Shown piece by piece: positions 24,201 through 39,200 of a stretch of 64,000 bases of DNA. Position 1 is the first letter of the stretch. Each line of letters begins with the position of its first letter. This DNA comes from Symsagittifera roscoffensis. Its lineage: Eukaryota > Xenacoelomorpha > Acoela > Convolutidae. The stretch is taken from assembly GCF_963678635.1 (NCBI RefSeq), contig NC_087062.1, forward strand, positions 43,228,395 to 43,292,394. The letters are read 5' to 3'. The position numbers and the translations under genes are program-made. Under the pieces are notes generated by a model. The model searched no databases, was not told the DNA's origin, and saw only the letters and a list, made by a program, of their open reading frames with translations.

Positions 24201-27200
24201 ACTACACGCGTTTCGACACTAGTGAATTCAAATGAGAGTTCGACTCATTCTCTGAGGTTTCAAAGACGTGAAAAACAACGTTTGATTTAATTTTCTTTCT
24301 ATAGTATGCAGTCCTTTTTTCTAAAATGTGGACTGATGATAGGCTAAAACGAATCCATATCTTCGGTAATACGACTTCTTGTTACCGCCTTCTTTCACAC
24401 ACTTAACTTCCTCAGCTTTGATACTATGCTCCAATACAAATTCGGAACATGCTATACTAAGCATCATACACTTAGATAAAGAGGTACGGTATTTTCTTGA
24501 GATCGTGTTCGATCCCCTATCGTGGCGAGGGTGAGAAAGAGCTCTCAGTTGACTTCAACCAAGTTTACCAAAACCTGGACAATTTTGGATTCATTTTTCG
24601 TACCAGGGAAAATTCTGGGCACAAAAAATTGGTTCAATTTCCAAAATAACTCCAGTCAACAGAATAACTCAGAGATTCGCAGGGATTTGCAGAAAAAAAA
24701 TTATTCCAGGTAGACCATACAATTCCAACTAGCGGTAACAAGTCACTTTTCACAATCTGTAATACCCGTTGTTCAAAACGAAAGCCAACAAAAAACATCA
24801 ACATTCGTTCCAAAAAAACTTCTAATCGATACTTTTTGCACACTACACTAACCATGGTGCTATTGAAATGATTACCATTTCATTTCATCCCTTCTGTCAA
24901 CAAAATTGTGAACGGGAAAAAGTCTAGTAAACGATTGCAATACCCTTGCTTATCACCGAAATGCTCTATATTTTTTCAAATTCCGCTAGTAAATCTTTAA
25001 AACAAAATCCACTTTCGAATATAGGTGTTCACCTTTTTCGCGCTATTCTTATTTCTGTACGTTCATTGAAGCTTAAAATCAGACTCCTTTGGTAGAAAGA
25101 AATCCTTTACAAAATTAACGGCTTTGCTTTATCAAGAAGCACTGGCAGATCTAGGAACTTTTCGCGGCGTAATCAATTTTGACAAAAAATGCCAAAATAT
25201 AAAGTGTGCAAATTTGAACATGGCGCAAATTAGTACAACATGGTTCGACTGTTTAAGGTCCTCAAATTGGGTGTCCGCTTTTATTTTGGGAGTCAAATTC
25301 AAATTATCTTCATTTTTATAACCATTAGTTATAAAACTATTAAAAGAAAGGAAAAAACGTCCAAGCCATTTGCACTTTTTTTTATTATGGACCATAACCT
25401 AGTTGTATTTTTTTTGCTTTTGAAAACTTCCATTTCTGTAACTTATTTCAATAGTTAACTTTCAAATGTACTTTGTACTGTTAAAACTAAGAGCATAATT
25501 TGCTTAACTTTTAGCAAATAAACTCGAATTGAACTTTAACAAAGCCAATAAACATTTTCCAATTTCCAAACTTCGGAGAAAATAATACGTCACATTTGAG
25601 CTCTTTAAATTTCAAGAACCTCATAATTGGCTTTTTCATAAACTAGACCCAATTTAAAAAAACTAGATCAATATTATTTTTTTATTCAGCGGGGAAATCT
25701 TTATACTAACATAGCCAACAGACTGTATAATATACACAGACAGATCTGTATAGACAGAATTGAAAAAAAAACTGACTGTAGTTCAAAACAAAACTTTAAG
25801 CCTTCAAAAATAAAAAGATGGCTCTAAGACTCTTTGAATTTCCAGAGCAATTTATGATGGACACTTTTTTGATAAAACTAACCCAATTTGAGAAAATTGG
25901 ATCAATAGGTAAATTTTTCCTTTCGATGGAAAATGTGAAAATTAAATTCTAGTTTCGAAACTAGAAGTCGATCACGTTTTTCGTGGCCTTTACACTTTCG
26001 CTGTTCGAATGTGGAGCTTACCTTCTTTCCAAGAAATGAATTTAACTAAGACCTCAAAAGCCAAACCGCGAATAATCAAATTTGAGCGTGAACAAACTAA
26101 ACTGTAAGACTTCTTCCTAAAATATTTAAAAAAATCATCCAAACCTTACGTTCCTTGATACTTGAACACGACTTGTGCTTAGAAATGTCTTTGTAATTAG
26201 ACTTTTGTTTACTATATTTTAAACAGTAGGCAACAATGTCCTGTGTGATTTTGTGCAGTAGAATTTTGTCCAAGACTATTTTATCGCTGGGGATTCAGTC
26301 GACGCCCGGGTTGATAAAAAACTTAAAGGCAGGTACATAAACATGGGGCATTCCAATTATCTTTGCTATCGATATGGGTGAACAATAAAAAGAATCATTT
26401 CAAAGAGATGTACAGAAAACTCACCACTTGCTCCCATAGTTTTCCGAGAAGCTAAATTAAATAAACATCAAAAAAATTCAAATTTTTTAAAATACATTTA
26501 ATTTGTATACTGACAGAATCTTCCATAACAAATCAGATTTTCATATGTGTAGGGGATGCCTATAACTGTCTTTTTCAATATAACGCAAGAGAAGTCGGTT
26601 GGGTTGCTGTAAAAGTAACACCGAAGGTTCCGAACAGTTTTTTTCTGGCGAGATGCGGGACATTAGGAGAAGACTATGCGATTGATTGTGAGTCTGAGGA
26701 AAAATGGTTTTTGAATAGTGTGAACTATTTGAAACAATTATAACTGTCTCCTAGCTTGAAATGACACGCGGCGCCGAAAATAAGGAACGAAAAGTCTGAA
26801 AAGCAAAAAAAGCTCTGACTAGTTCTTCCCGACACCAGGCCAGCTCTTTTCAACTTTTTCGGAGCAGCTCCAATCACAATTGAAATGATAAGGCTTGAAT
26901 TTGACATATCACACAACCCTGTACAAAGTTTATTCGTTGTAACTAATATGCATGGAAAAGAGTATTCCTTCGGTGTTCAGAAGAGCAAGTAATTGATAGG
27001 CAGGCCTCAGTTATTCTTAAAATGTTAAGTTGTGATTAAGATGAAAGAAAACATTACGAAAACAAATCAGCCAGTCAAAACTTTAAGAAAGCTTGAATGA
27101 GTAACAGTTATTGAAGAACTCGGACCCCACCACCGAAACGAGGCAATGGAAGAGCAACAGACAGTTAAAGGCCACACTAAGTATCAGACGGCACCATTGT

Positions 27201-30200
27201 CTACCTTAAAGTTCACATTCTCTCCGCTAATGGGTGATGAAGGTGATTCATCCATTGAAAATGCCGAAGATCCATCGGGACCTGTTATGATATCATAAGC
27301 GTGGAGAACGTTAGGGTCAAAAGCACTCGAGGAATCCGCAATAGCGGGATCCCCCGAAACACTGGCGATACTCGCAGACGACCGCTTGCTTCCTGCACTC
27401 CTCATTGAAGATGTTTTTGATAGAGGCAAGTGAGTTGATGAATCATAAAATGTATCAGCTGTCGGTTTGGGTTGGAGCGACAATGTCGCCCAACTCCACA
27501 AGGAAGACACTGTAGGCGTGATTGATGGCTGTACCGGTAATTGGGGCACCACCTGTTGCGAGACGACGTCCATCGATAGTGGCTTACGACTCATATAATC
27601 CTTCAAAACCACAATCACACAGTTCAGTTCCGGGTAAGTATATTAATGCGACAACAGAAGATCATGATGCATAGAGTAGCCAAAAGAGCAAAAGTGCCGA
27701 AAGAAGCTGCACTACGTGCAACACTACTATCAATATCAACGCTGTTTTTTTTCTAGCCCAAAAAATGCATGCTTCTGACCAAGTAGGTGAGAGTCAAGAT
27801 TTCAACAAACCTTAGGGGCCGCGATACCAGAAACGTTTCTAGTCGAAGACACAGCCTTTCTTGTAGCAGATGAGTCATAGAGGGGATTTTTGAATTCATG
27901 TTCTGCTGATCCGTTTTGGTTAGAACTTCTGTTGTCACTTGAAGATCCCCCACTGCTGAATGCGTCTCTTGATTTACTATGGCCGATAGCGGGGTCATCT
28001 GATTCGCTACAACAGATAATAATTCTACCATTTTTTAAGAAAAGCTGATTATCAATAGCCAAAATTTTGCATACGTAATTGCAAGAAAACTTTTTATCCG
28101 CACAAACTAGGTTTGAGAACAACCTTCATCTTCGTTGTTAGATCAAATGCAACATTTTCAATTTCAGCTCCAGCCCAAACTTTTTAAGAACTTGGTTAAA
28201 ATTTAATTGAAGAGACAATAAGCACCTATGGATAGATTCTGCATCATTGTCTGTGTCACTTGTTCCTAGACCACCATAGCTCCCATCAGATCCCAGAGTA
28301 AGTGCATTAGACGCATCATTAGGCGGAACAAGTAGACTGTTGGTTCCGGTTCCTCCTTTACAAGGAGTAAAACTATCTCCCACATGGAAGGGAACACACG
28401 GTGTTTCGATTCCACTCTGAGCTTCCGTTTGTGGAACTAACAGTGTCTTCGGTACCCTGTAGTTACTCTGGTCTATCAGCATGCGCTGTCCGAAGACATC
28501 TAAAGGAACAAACTAAATTCATTTTATGCAAGGAAAACGGATCCAATATAGCTAAGAATTTCACTTTTTCAAAGTGCCATCTCAAGTATTGGCATACCAA
28601 AACTCTTCGTAAAAGAATTACTTAGAATTAAACTAAGTCCAAACAAAAAAGAATAGACTTATTAAGACAGTCGAACCTAGAAGGAATCATCTGACCAGAC
28701 ACTAACCATTCGACGACGGAGGAGGAGGGAGACAGTCTCCACTAATGTCTGCCGATCGCATGTCACTCACGAACTCTGTAAGGGAAGAGTAGGAAGAGGA
28801 GGACTTGAGGGAAGTGACGTCACCAGAATATGTGGCAGACTGGCCTCCTCCAGCCCCACTGCCGGTCGACACATTGTGACCAGATACTGCTTCCTCGTCC
28901 GCACTTTCATCTGCAGAAAAACAAGCAACTTATTATAAACAAAAGCTAAGGCGCCCCCGTTCGCAAAGTTCAGAGAATAGCGGAGGCCTAAATCTGACAA
29001 ATGTAATGAATTTAATTGCAACCATGGACTTATTACACACTTAGAAGAAACTACGATAAATTAACCTGAAAACTTATCATTATTTTTGGCAAAACCATTC
29101 AAATTTTTTCTCCGCATACGCCAGGTCTGGCAGTTAAAACCAAACAACAGGAGATAACTAAGCTAATCTCAGCTTCGCAGAGCGCTATTTTGCAAACACA
29201 GCCAACAGACAGTTGAAAAAGAGTCGAAGCACGCAAGTAAGTAAAAAAAACTAACTTGTTTTTTGAAAAAATCTCCGAATGCCAAACCAAAAAAAGATGC
29301 CCTTAAAGCTCTTTGAATTTCTAGAACAATTTATGATTGGCTTTTTTAAATAAAATTAAACTCAAGTTGAGAAAACTGTATCAAAAAGTATAATATTATT
29401 TTCTCGCTAGAAAATCTGAAAAATAAATTAAACTTTCGAAACTAAAGTCGATCAGATGTATCCTGGCCTTAACATTTTTTGCTGTTCAATAGTGGAGTTT
29501 GCATTCCTTGTAACGAAGATAATGATCTGAAATTTTAAAAAAAATCAAAAGTTAAACCGCTAAAAAGTAAATTTGAGCTTAAACAAATTTTAAGACTTTT
29601 CCTGAATAAAAAAAATTTAAAAAAAAAACGACCTATCAGAGTCTGAACTAGGTTCATCTACTTTTTAAAAGAAACATCCGAAAAATAAAGGAAAGTGTTA
29701 GCTACGGAAATACGTTCAAGAAAAACCTAAATTGTTTATATCCCCTTTTACACACTTCTCCTTCTTTCTATGAAACCGAACCACTCGGTTAAACCGATAG
29801 CCGTTTTGCTGAATACTTTTACGAAGAACAAAACCAGCTCGAAAGGAGTAACCACCTGCAGTAAAATTAGCACAGAAAGTTCGGACCACAATCATAAAAT
29901 TTTTTTTCAGATTTGCTTTTCATTCTGCATGGTGCGATGACAGGAAAGACGGAGCTAAAAACGGAAACGAATTGATCATACAAGGATACAAGCGCCTTCA
30001 AAAACGGATGATAAATACTTGAACATAGCCAACAGAGTTGGGAAAAAGCCAATGAAAGCAATTTAACAAAAACAAATGGCTTGCTTTGTGCAAAAATCTC
30101 AACTTTCGACTTTCAAAGAAAAAATAGATGCCATTAAAGCTCTTTGAATTTCGAGAACAATTCATGATTGACACTTTTTCGATAAAATTTACCCATAGAT

Positions 30201-33200
30201 TTAAAATTTTTTTAAAGATTTTGAATCAAAACGTCTTAATTAGGCTAAATTACTTGACCCATTCGAATGATTGCTTGTGGCACCTGAAACTGCATGGAAA
30301 ATTTACAAACCCGAGGATGAAGTTTTCTCCTAGCTTCAGTGATCGAAACTTAAAGTTCTTTTGAACAGTTTGAACTGTCTTTTTTCGGACAAACCATTAA
30401 AACAAGCTTTTGAAAGTGAGACAAAATAAACGATTGCATTGGAAGCAGCACAGACAGTTCCTACCACATTAATGGCAAGGAAAACTAGTTAATAAGACAT
30501 AACGGAGAAGTTTTTTATAGAAAAATAATAATAAAAAACATTTAATTCATTTTTTTTTTCAATTTTTGTGAATATAAAAAAAGTCTGGAGCCAGCGCTTA
30601 AAGAAGTTTCGAAAAAAAAATTGGTTAAAATCAGTTGTCTTAGCCTAATTAATCAATTTTTGAACACTGAACGTCACTTGCACGCTTTAAAAATTGCACG
30701 CTTCTCGACTCAGAAATCTTCTCTTAGGTTTTAAACAGAGGCAAAGCTGCAACTTCGCAAAAACAAGCGAAAAAGAGTAACCAGCTACCGTGTAACTAGC
30801 ACAGAAAGTTTCAAACATATTCACATAGAAGATTTTTGAAATTTTTAAAATTCTGTGTGATGTGATGAGAGGAAAGAAAAAAGCTATGAACTGAAATAAA
30901 TTGATCATAATCGAAAACAAATGCATTCAAAAAGGGATGACAAGAAAAAAACGATTCTAATAGCTTGACGGAAATTCGATTTTTGAAAGTTTTTTATTGC
31001 CAAAAAGCACTAAATGAGGCTCACAAAATGCATTTACCTAGAAAAGAACTAAGTTTGTCAGAGCTAAAAAAAAATTGATTTTCTTTTTCAGTCGTTTCTC
31101 GCTTGTTTTACAGTCGAAACTAGAACTGAAAGCAAAAAAAAAAAAAATGAACTGTTTAATCCCGACAATGCTCAACCATTTTGAAATTTTGTACTGTTGA
31201 TTGAATCAAAAGTGGAAAGTCTTTAAAATGATAATATACTGGAAACATTTGGGAAATTGTTTGAGGCACCTGAATCTAATTGTAACAAGCACACCTGAAT
31301 ACAAAGTTCCCTTACGCCTTCAGTCGTCGGAACAAAAAGTTCTTTTGAACGTTTCGAATTCTCTTTTTCCGAATGAAGCATTGATACTAGCAGTTGGAAG
31401 TAAAACAAAAAAAACAAATTTTGCAACATGGATAGACTCTTGCATTGTTCCGAAAGTTCCGACCACATTAATAAGCAAGACTACAAAAAAAATTTTTACC
31501 CCTATTTTCTTCTTGTTTTTGGACGTGGTTTGCGGGAAAAAAATATACAATGTCAAGGAAAATTTGTTGATTAAGCATATTGGGGAATACCTTTTTCGAA
31601 AACTGAAAAAAATGAATTCAATTTTTTCTAATTCTCAAGTAAGCGCTGAACGAAGCTTCAAAAACTAAAGATGTCTTAGCCTAAATAACCAATTTTTAAA
31701 CACTTAACATAACTTGCACACGTTACTCACTCGAAATTAGACTAAGAAATGAAAATATACAAACCGGTTTTTCCGACAAAACCGATTTATCTGACAAAAA
31801 GTTCTCAAAATTTCTACACAGAACTGAAGCGGCAACTTCGCAAACAAACGCGAGAGAGCGGCAAAATGCGCTGAAATGCACAAAAACGCAAATGTAATAA
31901 TTCGTAATAATGTAATAATAAAATGTAACAATTAATTGGAATGTATTTAACAAAATTGCAATGAAAATATGCTTTTCAACAACCTCGCACAATACAAAAA
32001 TTTGAAAAATTTCTGCATTGATTTTTTTATTATTACACTGTTGCATGAAATCAATACCTTTATCAGATGAAGATAATTTAAGTTGATGAATATGGAGCCA
32101 AATAAATCACTAATATTTGCGAAATATGATAGATCACTCCACCCATTCCGAAGATTATTACAGGTAACTGATTTTGCGTTAAAGAAAATATAGAAAAAAT
32201 AAGACCCGAAGACAATTCGTCAAACTAATAAGGTCAGTGTGACCATGCTTAATTGGCAGAGATATAGGGTACCTTTCATTGGTCAAATTAAAAAGTTCAG
32301 TGTAGTGTGACCATACTTAATTGGCAGAGATATAGGGTACCTTTCATTGGTCAAATTAAAAAGTTCAGTGTAGTGTGACCATACTTAGTTGGCAGAGAAC
32401 TAGGCTCAGATTAATACAATCAGAGACAGCAAAAATAATAACTTGGCTCATAGAAACTAAGCGAAGATTGGAAAAGATTAATGCACGCAAGTAAACAACA
32501 AAAACACGGACTTTCTTAAGAAAACATCTCACCTTTCGAATTTCAAAGAGAAAAATAGATGCCCTTTAAGCTCTTTGAATTTCTAGAAAAATTTATGATA
32601 GACGTATTTTTGATTACATGAACCCAACTAGAGAAAACTGGATCAATAGGTAAAGTTGTTATTCCGCTGGAAATCTAAAAGTTACATTCCAGTTTCGAAA
32701 CTATAAATCCTTCACGAAATTTTGCGCCATTTGCACGTTCGTATTTGGATAGTGCTATTTACGTCGCTTTCAGCAGATGAATTTCAATTGAACTCAAAAA
32801 AGTGCATATATACCTAAGTGCATCAAAATTTTACGACTTTTTCCTGAAAAATAAAAAAAATCAGCAAGACCTATATAAGAAACTTCACTACGCTCATTAC
32901 TCTTACCAAGCGGAAAGCTACTTTATAAATGAAAAAAGCACAAAAAATTACTACCACATTCATAAAAAAAACAAAAGAAAAACAATTTTCTTTTCCAATA
33001 TTGTGTTGTTTTTTGAGCTTGTATTATGAGACGAAAAGTTAGAAAACAAGTTAATTAAACATACTCGAAAAGTGAATGAGAAACAAAAAATTCTAATTCT
33101 ATTTTTTGCAGATAATTTTTGAAATTATCCATACTAATGATTATTCGTGATTGTTGTTTTGCATAGAAAAAGTTGGAACCAAAAAAAAAATGAACTTAAC

Positions 33201-36200
33201 GCATTAATGAAGATAGACACAGAGGAAGCGGAGCCTCGCACCACTTGCGACACAATATAAATGGCATGGCAGCTAGCCCAAAAAAAATACCGCAAGCTGA
33301 GTCGAAAAAAATGGTTAAAAAAATCGTAAAATAAAAATAAAATAAATCAAAAAATAAAAAAGTCAAGTAAAAACAAGAGTTGACTTATAACCAACAAGAC
33401 AAATTCGAATGTAACGGCCATTTAAAAGACAGAAATGCTCAAAAATAATCTGTAAAGAGGCATTTTGTTCTGTTACTATCAGAACAGCCGAGCTAACTGA
33501 TTCAACTGATTTTGTTAAACTAGTTGTTAACCCGAAGAAAGTCCATATTCCAGCTTGATAACGCTTGCTAATCCCCAGCATAAAAAAATTACTTCAAGAG
33601 AATGATTCAACTCAAACTTTGTAATGCACCTGTTAAATTCAAGTCTGAGTCGTCTTCCTGTTCTTCTGGAACAGAGAGTGCTGCTGCTAGAGAAGAACCT
33701 TCGGAGCACACAGGAAATACAATGGAGGTCAGCTGGTTGTGGTACCACTTGGGCTTGTCCCCTATCACACCTGGGTCTATGAGTCCTGTCTGGATGCGCT
33801 GGAATGTCATGTTATTCGGAGAGAGACTCCATTCGCAGAAATATTCCACTGCCTGCAGATCACAAATCAATCGTACAGTCCAAATTAGGTGAACTAGAAC
33901 CATAAAAATTTTCAGACTATATTTTTCTATAAAAAGCAAACCTGAGTTCTAGCTAGCTTTGCCGTAAAAGCCGAATGATTTGGTCTGGATTTCAGGAAAC
34001 TGTTCAGCTGAAATGCCACGACCGGACGCGGAAAAAGCCTTAGTGTCCTCATGTGCTCGTAATGGTTCGCCAGAATGTTCTGCGAGCTGAAGAACTTCAC
34101 AAGAGCCACTCGCGTCGCAACATCAATTGAATCAATGTCGTTTCCGAAAATGTAGGGATTGAATGCGTCCTTCACATTTGCGTCTGATTTGGAGCTGTCG
34201 GCTTTGGCGTTTGAGATTGTGAATCGGGAAAGGTCAACTTCATCCAGGTTCCGAATTGGCTGAGGCATCGACATACTTGTGAGAGCCTGCAGAGGCATTC
34301 AAATAAATTTACATGACATTTAACTGCTCTCTGAATTCAGATACACATTGGGTTGAATTCAGATTGGGATGAAGATAACTTAACTTCAATCTAGAGGGGT
34401 CAAAATACGAGCTTCTCAGTTTTTACGGATGAACGCTTCTTTTTTCAGGGCTAGAAAAACCAAGCCAATAATATTTTGACTGAGAGCATGAAATAAGCTT
34501 AATTGCCAGCGACCATCCGCTAATGCAGAAACCAGGAGCACACAATAGTTTTGTTATCAACTTACCCCTTTCAGGTGGTTTCTTAGAGTTGTTGCTTCTG
34601 GTTCTACGATGCGAGGCAACTCTTCCGCATTTAGAGGAACTGTAATCTGTAAATGCAAAAACAACATAGGATAAAGCAAAGATTTTGACAGAGGGTAGGC
34701 GAAGCGGAGCTCCGTACCACTTGCGATAGCATGGCGAGCTAGCCATCAAGAAATTATCCGGAAGTTTCAAAGACGTTCAAATGATGAAACATAGCCAACA
34801 GACAATTGGAAGAGTCAATGAACGCAAAGAAACAGAAAAAAAAAACTTTATATTTCGAATTTCAAAGAAAAAATTATATGGTCTTAAAATTCTTTAAATT
34901 ACATAAGCAATTTTTGATTGGCACTTTTTCGGATAAATTATACTGAAAAAAAAAATGATTTCCAAGAAAAAAATATAACTTCAGGAAAAATTTCAAGTAT
35001 ATGGCCTTCAAGCTCTTTGAAAATCACAAACCATTTACCATTGTCATTTTTCAAAACTCAATTAAGCATAACTGAGAAAATTGGACAAAAATGACCTTTC
35101 TATTTCGCTGAGAATTCTAAGAAATAAATTCCACTTTGGAAACTAGAAATCGATCACGTTTTTTGCGCCAATGCATCGTTTATATTTGGAGAATGATTTT
35201 CGCCTGCCTTTTAGCGAACTTTAATTGAACTCATAAATGCATTAATATGTATGAATGTACCGCTGTAAAATATTAGAGCATTTGAATTCTTTTCCTGAAA
35301 TTAAAAGCAAAAAATCATCACGACCTATATAAGAGTCTGAACTACGTTCATTGACTCATAAAAACAAACTACATGTACCAAAACTTTCTTATCAGAGATT
35401 ATCTCAAATGAAATTCATTTTAGAAAAAACATATCGAGAAGGACAATTGGCGGTCTCAACCTAGTATTAAAACGATACTCACAAAGAGTTAACTAAGCCG
35501 AAAAAAATAGAGTACCCGATTGCAATATACTTTCTCTCAGATTGTAACACACCAATGAAAAATTGTCAATGAACAAAAAAAACTCTTTGAACGGTAAAAA
35601 CGGATAAACATTTTATTCCGCTGGAAAATCTTAAATCAAAATCGAACTTTCAAACGAAAAGACATTCACGATTTTTTTTGCGTCAATTGCGCTTCTGTTT
35701 TCTTGAAAACAGAGACGAAGCGGAGCTTCGCACCACTTGCGATACAACACTAACATAAAAACATAAGAAGCCGAAAATGAAAGCTTTAAAAAAAACTAGC
35801 TCATATAAACTTTCATATGTACGGATAGAAGTTCACTCCATGCAAATATGTCAGACACTTGAATTTTAAATCAGCAACAATGAAACAAAATTTAACCAAA
35901 AAACAAAGCTGACAATCTTTGACCAAACACAAGTTGAGCCGAAAAAAAAAAGATTTTATAGAAAAGTTTGAAGTCCCACCTTAAACAAAAATGGACAACA
36001 ATTACACTTGCAACTACAATGAAAGTTGTTTACAGCACAAGAAAAATCAATGGTCTGGCAACTAAGCCGAGCATCTTTGAGCGAACACCAACTGAACCGA
36101 AAAAAAAAAGATTCTATGAAATGTTTTCAAAACAAAAAAATTTGGAATTGGAATGAACAAAATTTGCACTTGCAACTACAAGGAAAATTGTCTACAGCAC

Positions 36201-39200
36201 AAGCCAAATCCGTTGTGGCAATTTAGCCGACAAAACCTGAGCGAACAAACAAAAAACCAAAAATTCACTTTTCTCGGATACTGAAAATAAAAACAAGATC
36301 CCGCCACGACTCGAACCCCAGGCCTTAGAGTACATAGGCAACTGCTTTACATCCAGGCGAATGGGAAGCAATCTGGAGTATCTTAAGACAAGGTAAGAAG
36401 AGAAGTAAAGATAAGAAGAGAAGTGAAAAGGATGGATTCAACTGATTTTGTTAAAAAATCTCTATACTCCAGTTTGATAACGCATGCTTATCGCAATCGT
36501 AAAAAGATTAATGTGCTTTCCATTTAAATGACCTTATAAAAAATCAAAATGCAAAAAAAATAACAAAATAAAAATATCACAAGACTTCGTTCATTGCCAT
36601 TTAATAATATGGCTACTTAAGAAATGACTATATTACCTTATTCGAATCCAGGTCCACGACCCATACGTCATCGGGGAGTCTGAATGACTGCTTGTAGAGA
36701 AAGAACGTCGCAGGGACGCCAATGATGTAGGGAGTTGGAGCCAACAATAGCTGAATCAAGTTTCAACCACCGTTACAATTAGGTTCATTTTGAATAATTA
36801 GAGTTTAACAGAGGTCAATTAGATTGTTCACCTGTTCTGCGAAATTCATGCAAGTAGGAAGTAATGGTATGACGGGGAACATGTATTCGAGAGGATACAG
36901 CATCTTCACAAAAGCCAGTACAGACATCGAGAGAGCGTTGTAGTCCCTCGACTGCAAAACAATCTGCAACAAAAACCAGTGCCAAGATCAAAACTGATAT
37001 ACTAAAAAATAAGAAAGTAATGACTGAAGAATTTTATTTCGTGCACTGAGACTTGAACCATAGCCATGTTGAGATTTTTTTCTGACCATCATTCATTTTC
37101 GGATTACCGTTCGATTTTACCCTGTTTTCAACGGAAAATAAGTTCATTTTTGAGCATTTTGAAGGACTGAAATGATTTGCACCTTCCCACAAAAGCTCGG
37201 CTTGTCAATGAAACTAATCAAATGATAGCACAGAGGATAAGAGCACAATTTATACCTTGTGTTCCAACAGGATACAAGTGATGACCTTCATGCATGTCTC
37301 CACTCCCAGCAGTTCCAGGGGAAGGTGAAGGGGGAAGTCGCAGAGACTGAATCGGGTGTCATCTGGCAGAGCAAACAAAATCGGGCTCGCTATTCTTCGA
37401 GGCAACAACTGAAAGAAAGGTTGATTCAGCTAGCTTGTGCCAGTTAAGTACTAAGTCAGGATGTTATGGAATGTGTGATATTTTGTCTTTCATAATCAAC
37501 CATAAAGATACTAAATTTTTCAAATCGGTTTCGTTATGTTCGGTTTAAAAAAAACTGAATTTAAATGCTTCGAGCGCAAAGTTTATTTACCCTGCAACAA
37601 TTTAACTTTGACGGATTTCTAACCTCGACTTCAATACGTGTCTTTCCGGGAATGGGGATTGGGGCAGATAACAGTCGCATGATCCAGTGTTCTATTTCTT
37701 TGACGTCGTGCACTATCACTGGGCTGAGAGGGGGTGGCGGTTGTGATGGCGCCTGCTGCTGATTTCCATTACCAAATGGAACCATCAAATCTACTCCGCC
37801 CAGGCTGCATCCCGACAAAACACCCCACACTGAGTCGCTGAAATAGTAGGAATTTAATAACTTCAAGGCCCCATGAAACTTTTGAATGCATCATCTTTAA
37901 CACGGAGATGAAGCAGAGCTTCGCACTATTTGCGATGCATATAGGGTCAAAATAAAAAAATTTTCAAACGTCACAAAAAGGCAAAACAATTAGAATGCTT
38001 TGCGAAGCTGAATTGCAAGAGAAACAGCTTTTCATTGCACAAATGCGTAATCTCGCACAATTCTGAAATACAATTAAACTGTCGTGGTATTTATTTCCGC
38101 AACAGATAAGTAGCTTGAGAGAAAAACTGGGATCAATCAAACAAAATCAATTTTATTATTGCGTTTTGTTTGAAATGCATACTTAATTTGCGTTTTGTTT
38201 GAAATGCATACTTAATTTGCGTTTTGTTTGAAATGCATACTTAATGCATAATTAATTTTCAAAATTAATACGTGGCCAGGGGAAAATTCTACAGTTGTAT
38301 TGAACTTCCAAAACATTTACATAAAAGTTCGAAAACAAACTAGACTGCTCGTATCAGGGCGAAGCCCTGAATGTTCCGACTGCCTTTTAAGGTTTATGGA
38401 GCAGCAGTAATAGCATAAAAAAATTAAATGAAATAAAATAAAATGAAAATTTTTTATCTAAAATTTGAAATTTTTTATGAAAATCATCCCCCACACGCCA
38501 TATAAAGTACAAAATGAGAGATTTCGTTCCTTTTAACAAATCAATTATGGCAATTAAGCTTCGTTCAACCAATTTGGAACGATTTATAAGACGGATTAAA
38601 CCTCCGCTTACGCGTTAATAGCGCGAATTATATCGCGCGTTAATTGTCCCAAATTGGTCAAAATGGCAATCTTTAAACCCTCATAACTCTGCGAAAAATG
38701 ATCACAGGTGAAATTTCTTTTCAAATTTAAGCTCAGGGCAACAATACCTTTAGAATGATATGAAAAAAAAATCCGTCAAAAATGGCTAGTTAAAAAGTCG
38801 AAATTTGTCTGAAGAAAAAAAAAACCCACCCCGAGCACAAATATTCCGTTACTTTCGTTTCGAAAGTCGGAACAACAAGGATAGCCGGTTGCTGTGCACG
38901 TCGCACAGAACGATGTTCCGACCATATTCGAAGTTTCACTCGAAGTTTATGTCGTTCAAATCAGGACTGAAAGGACATTTATATGATATATCACTCAACC
39001 CATTCCAAAGATTATTTGTGGTTCCTGATTTTGAGTGGAAAAAAACTAAAACACACAAGAATACTAAGTTCCTCCCGTTTCTCAAACGGTCGGAACAATA
39101 AAAACTAACACATCCGAATACAAACTTCCTCCTTATTTATCAAATGGTCAGAACAATAAAACTAAAACACAGCCAAATACAAAGTTCCTCTCCATTTTCA

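Noticed and set aside
24480-24540. Plus-strand gttcgatcccc as a Pol III B-box
   Set aside because: No A-box at the right distance and no SINE body after it.
31201-31668. 155-codon plus-strand open frame
   Set aside because: Lies in a dispersed repeat whose other copy (30.2 kb) does not keep the frame.
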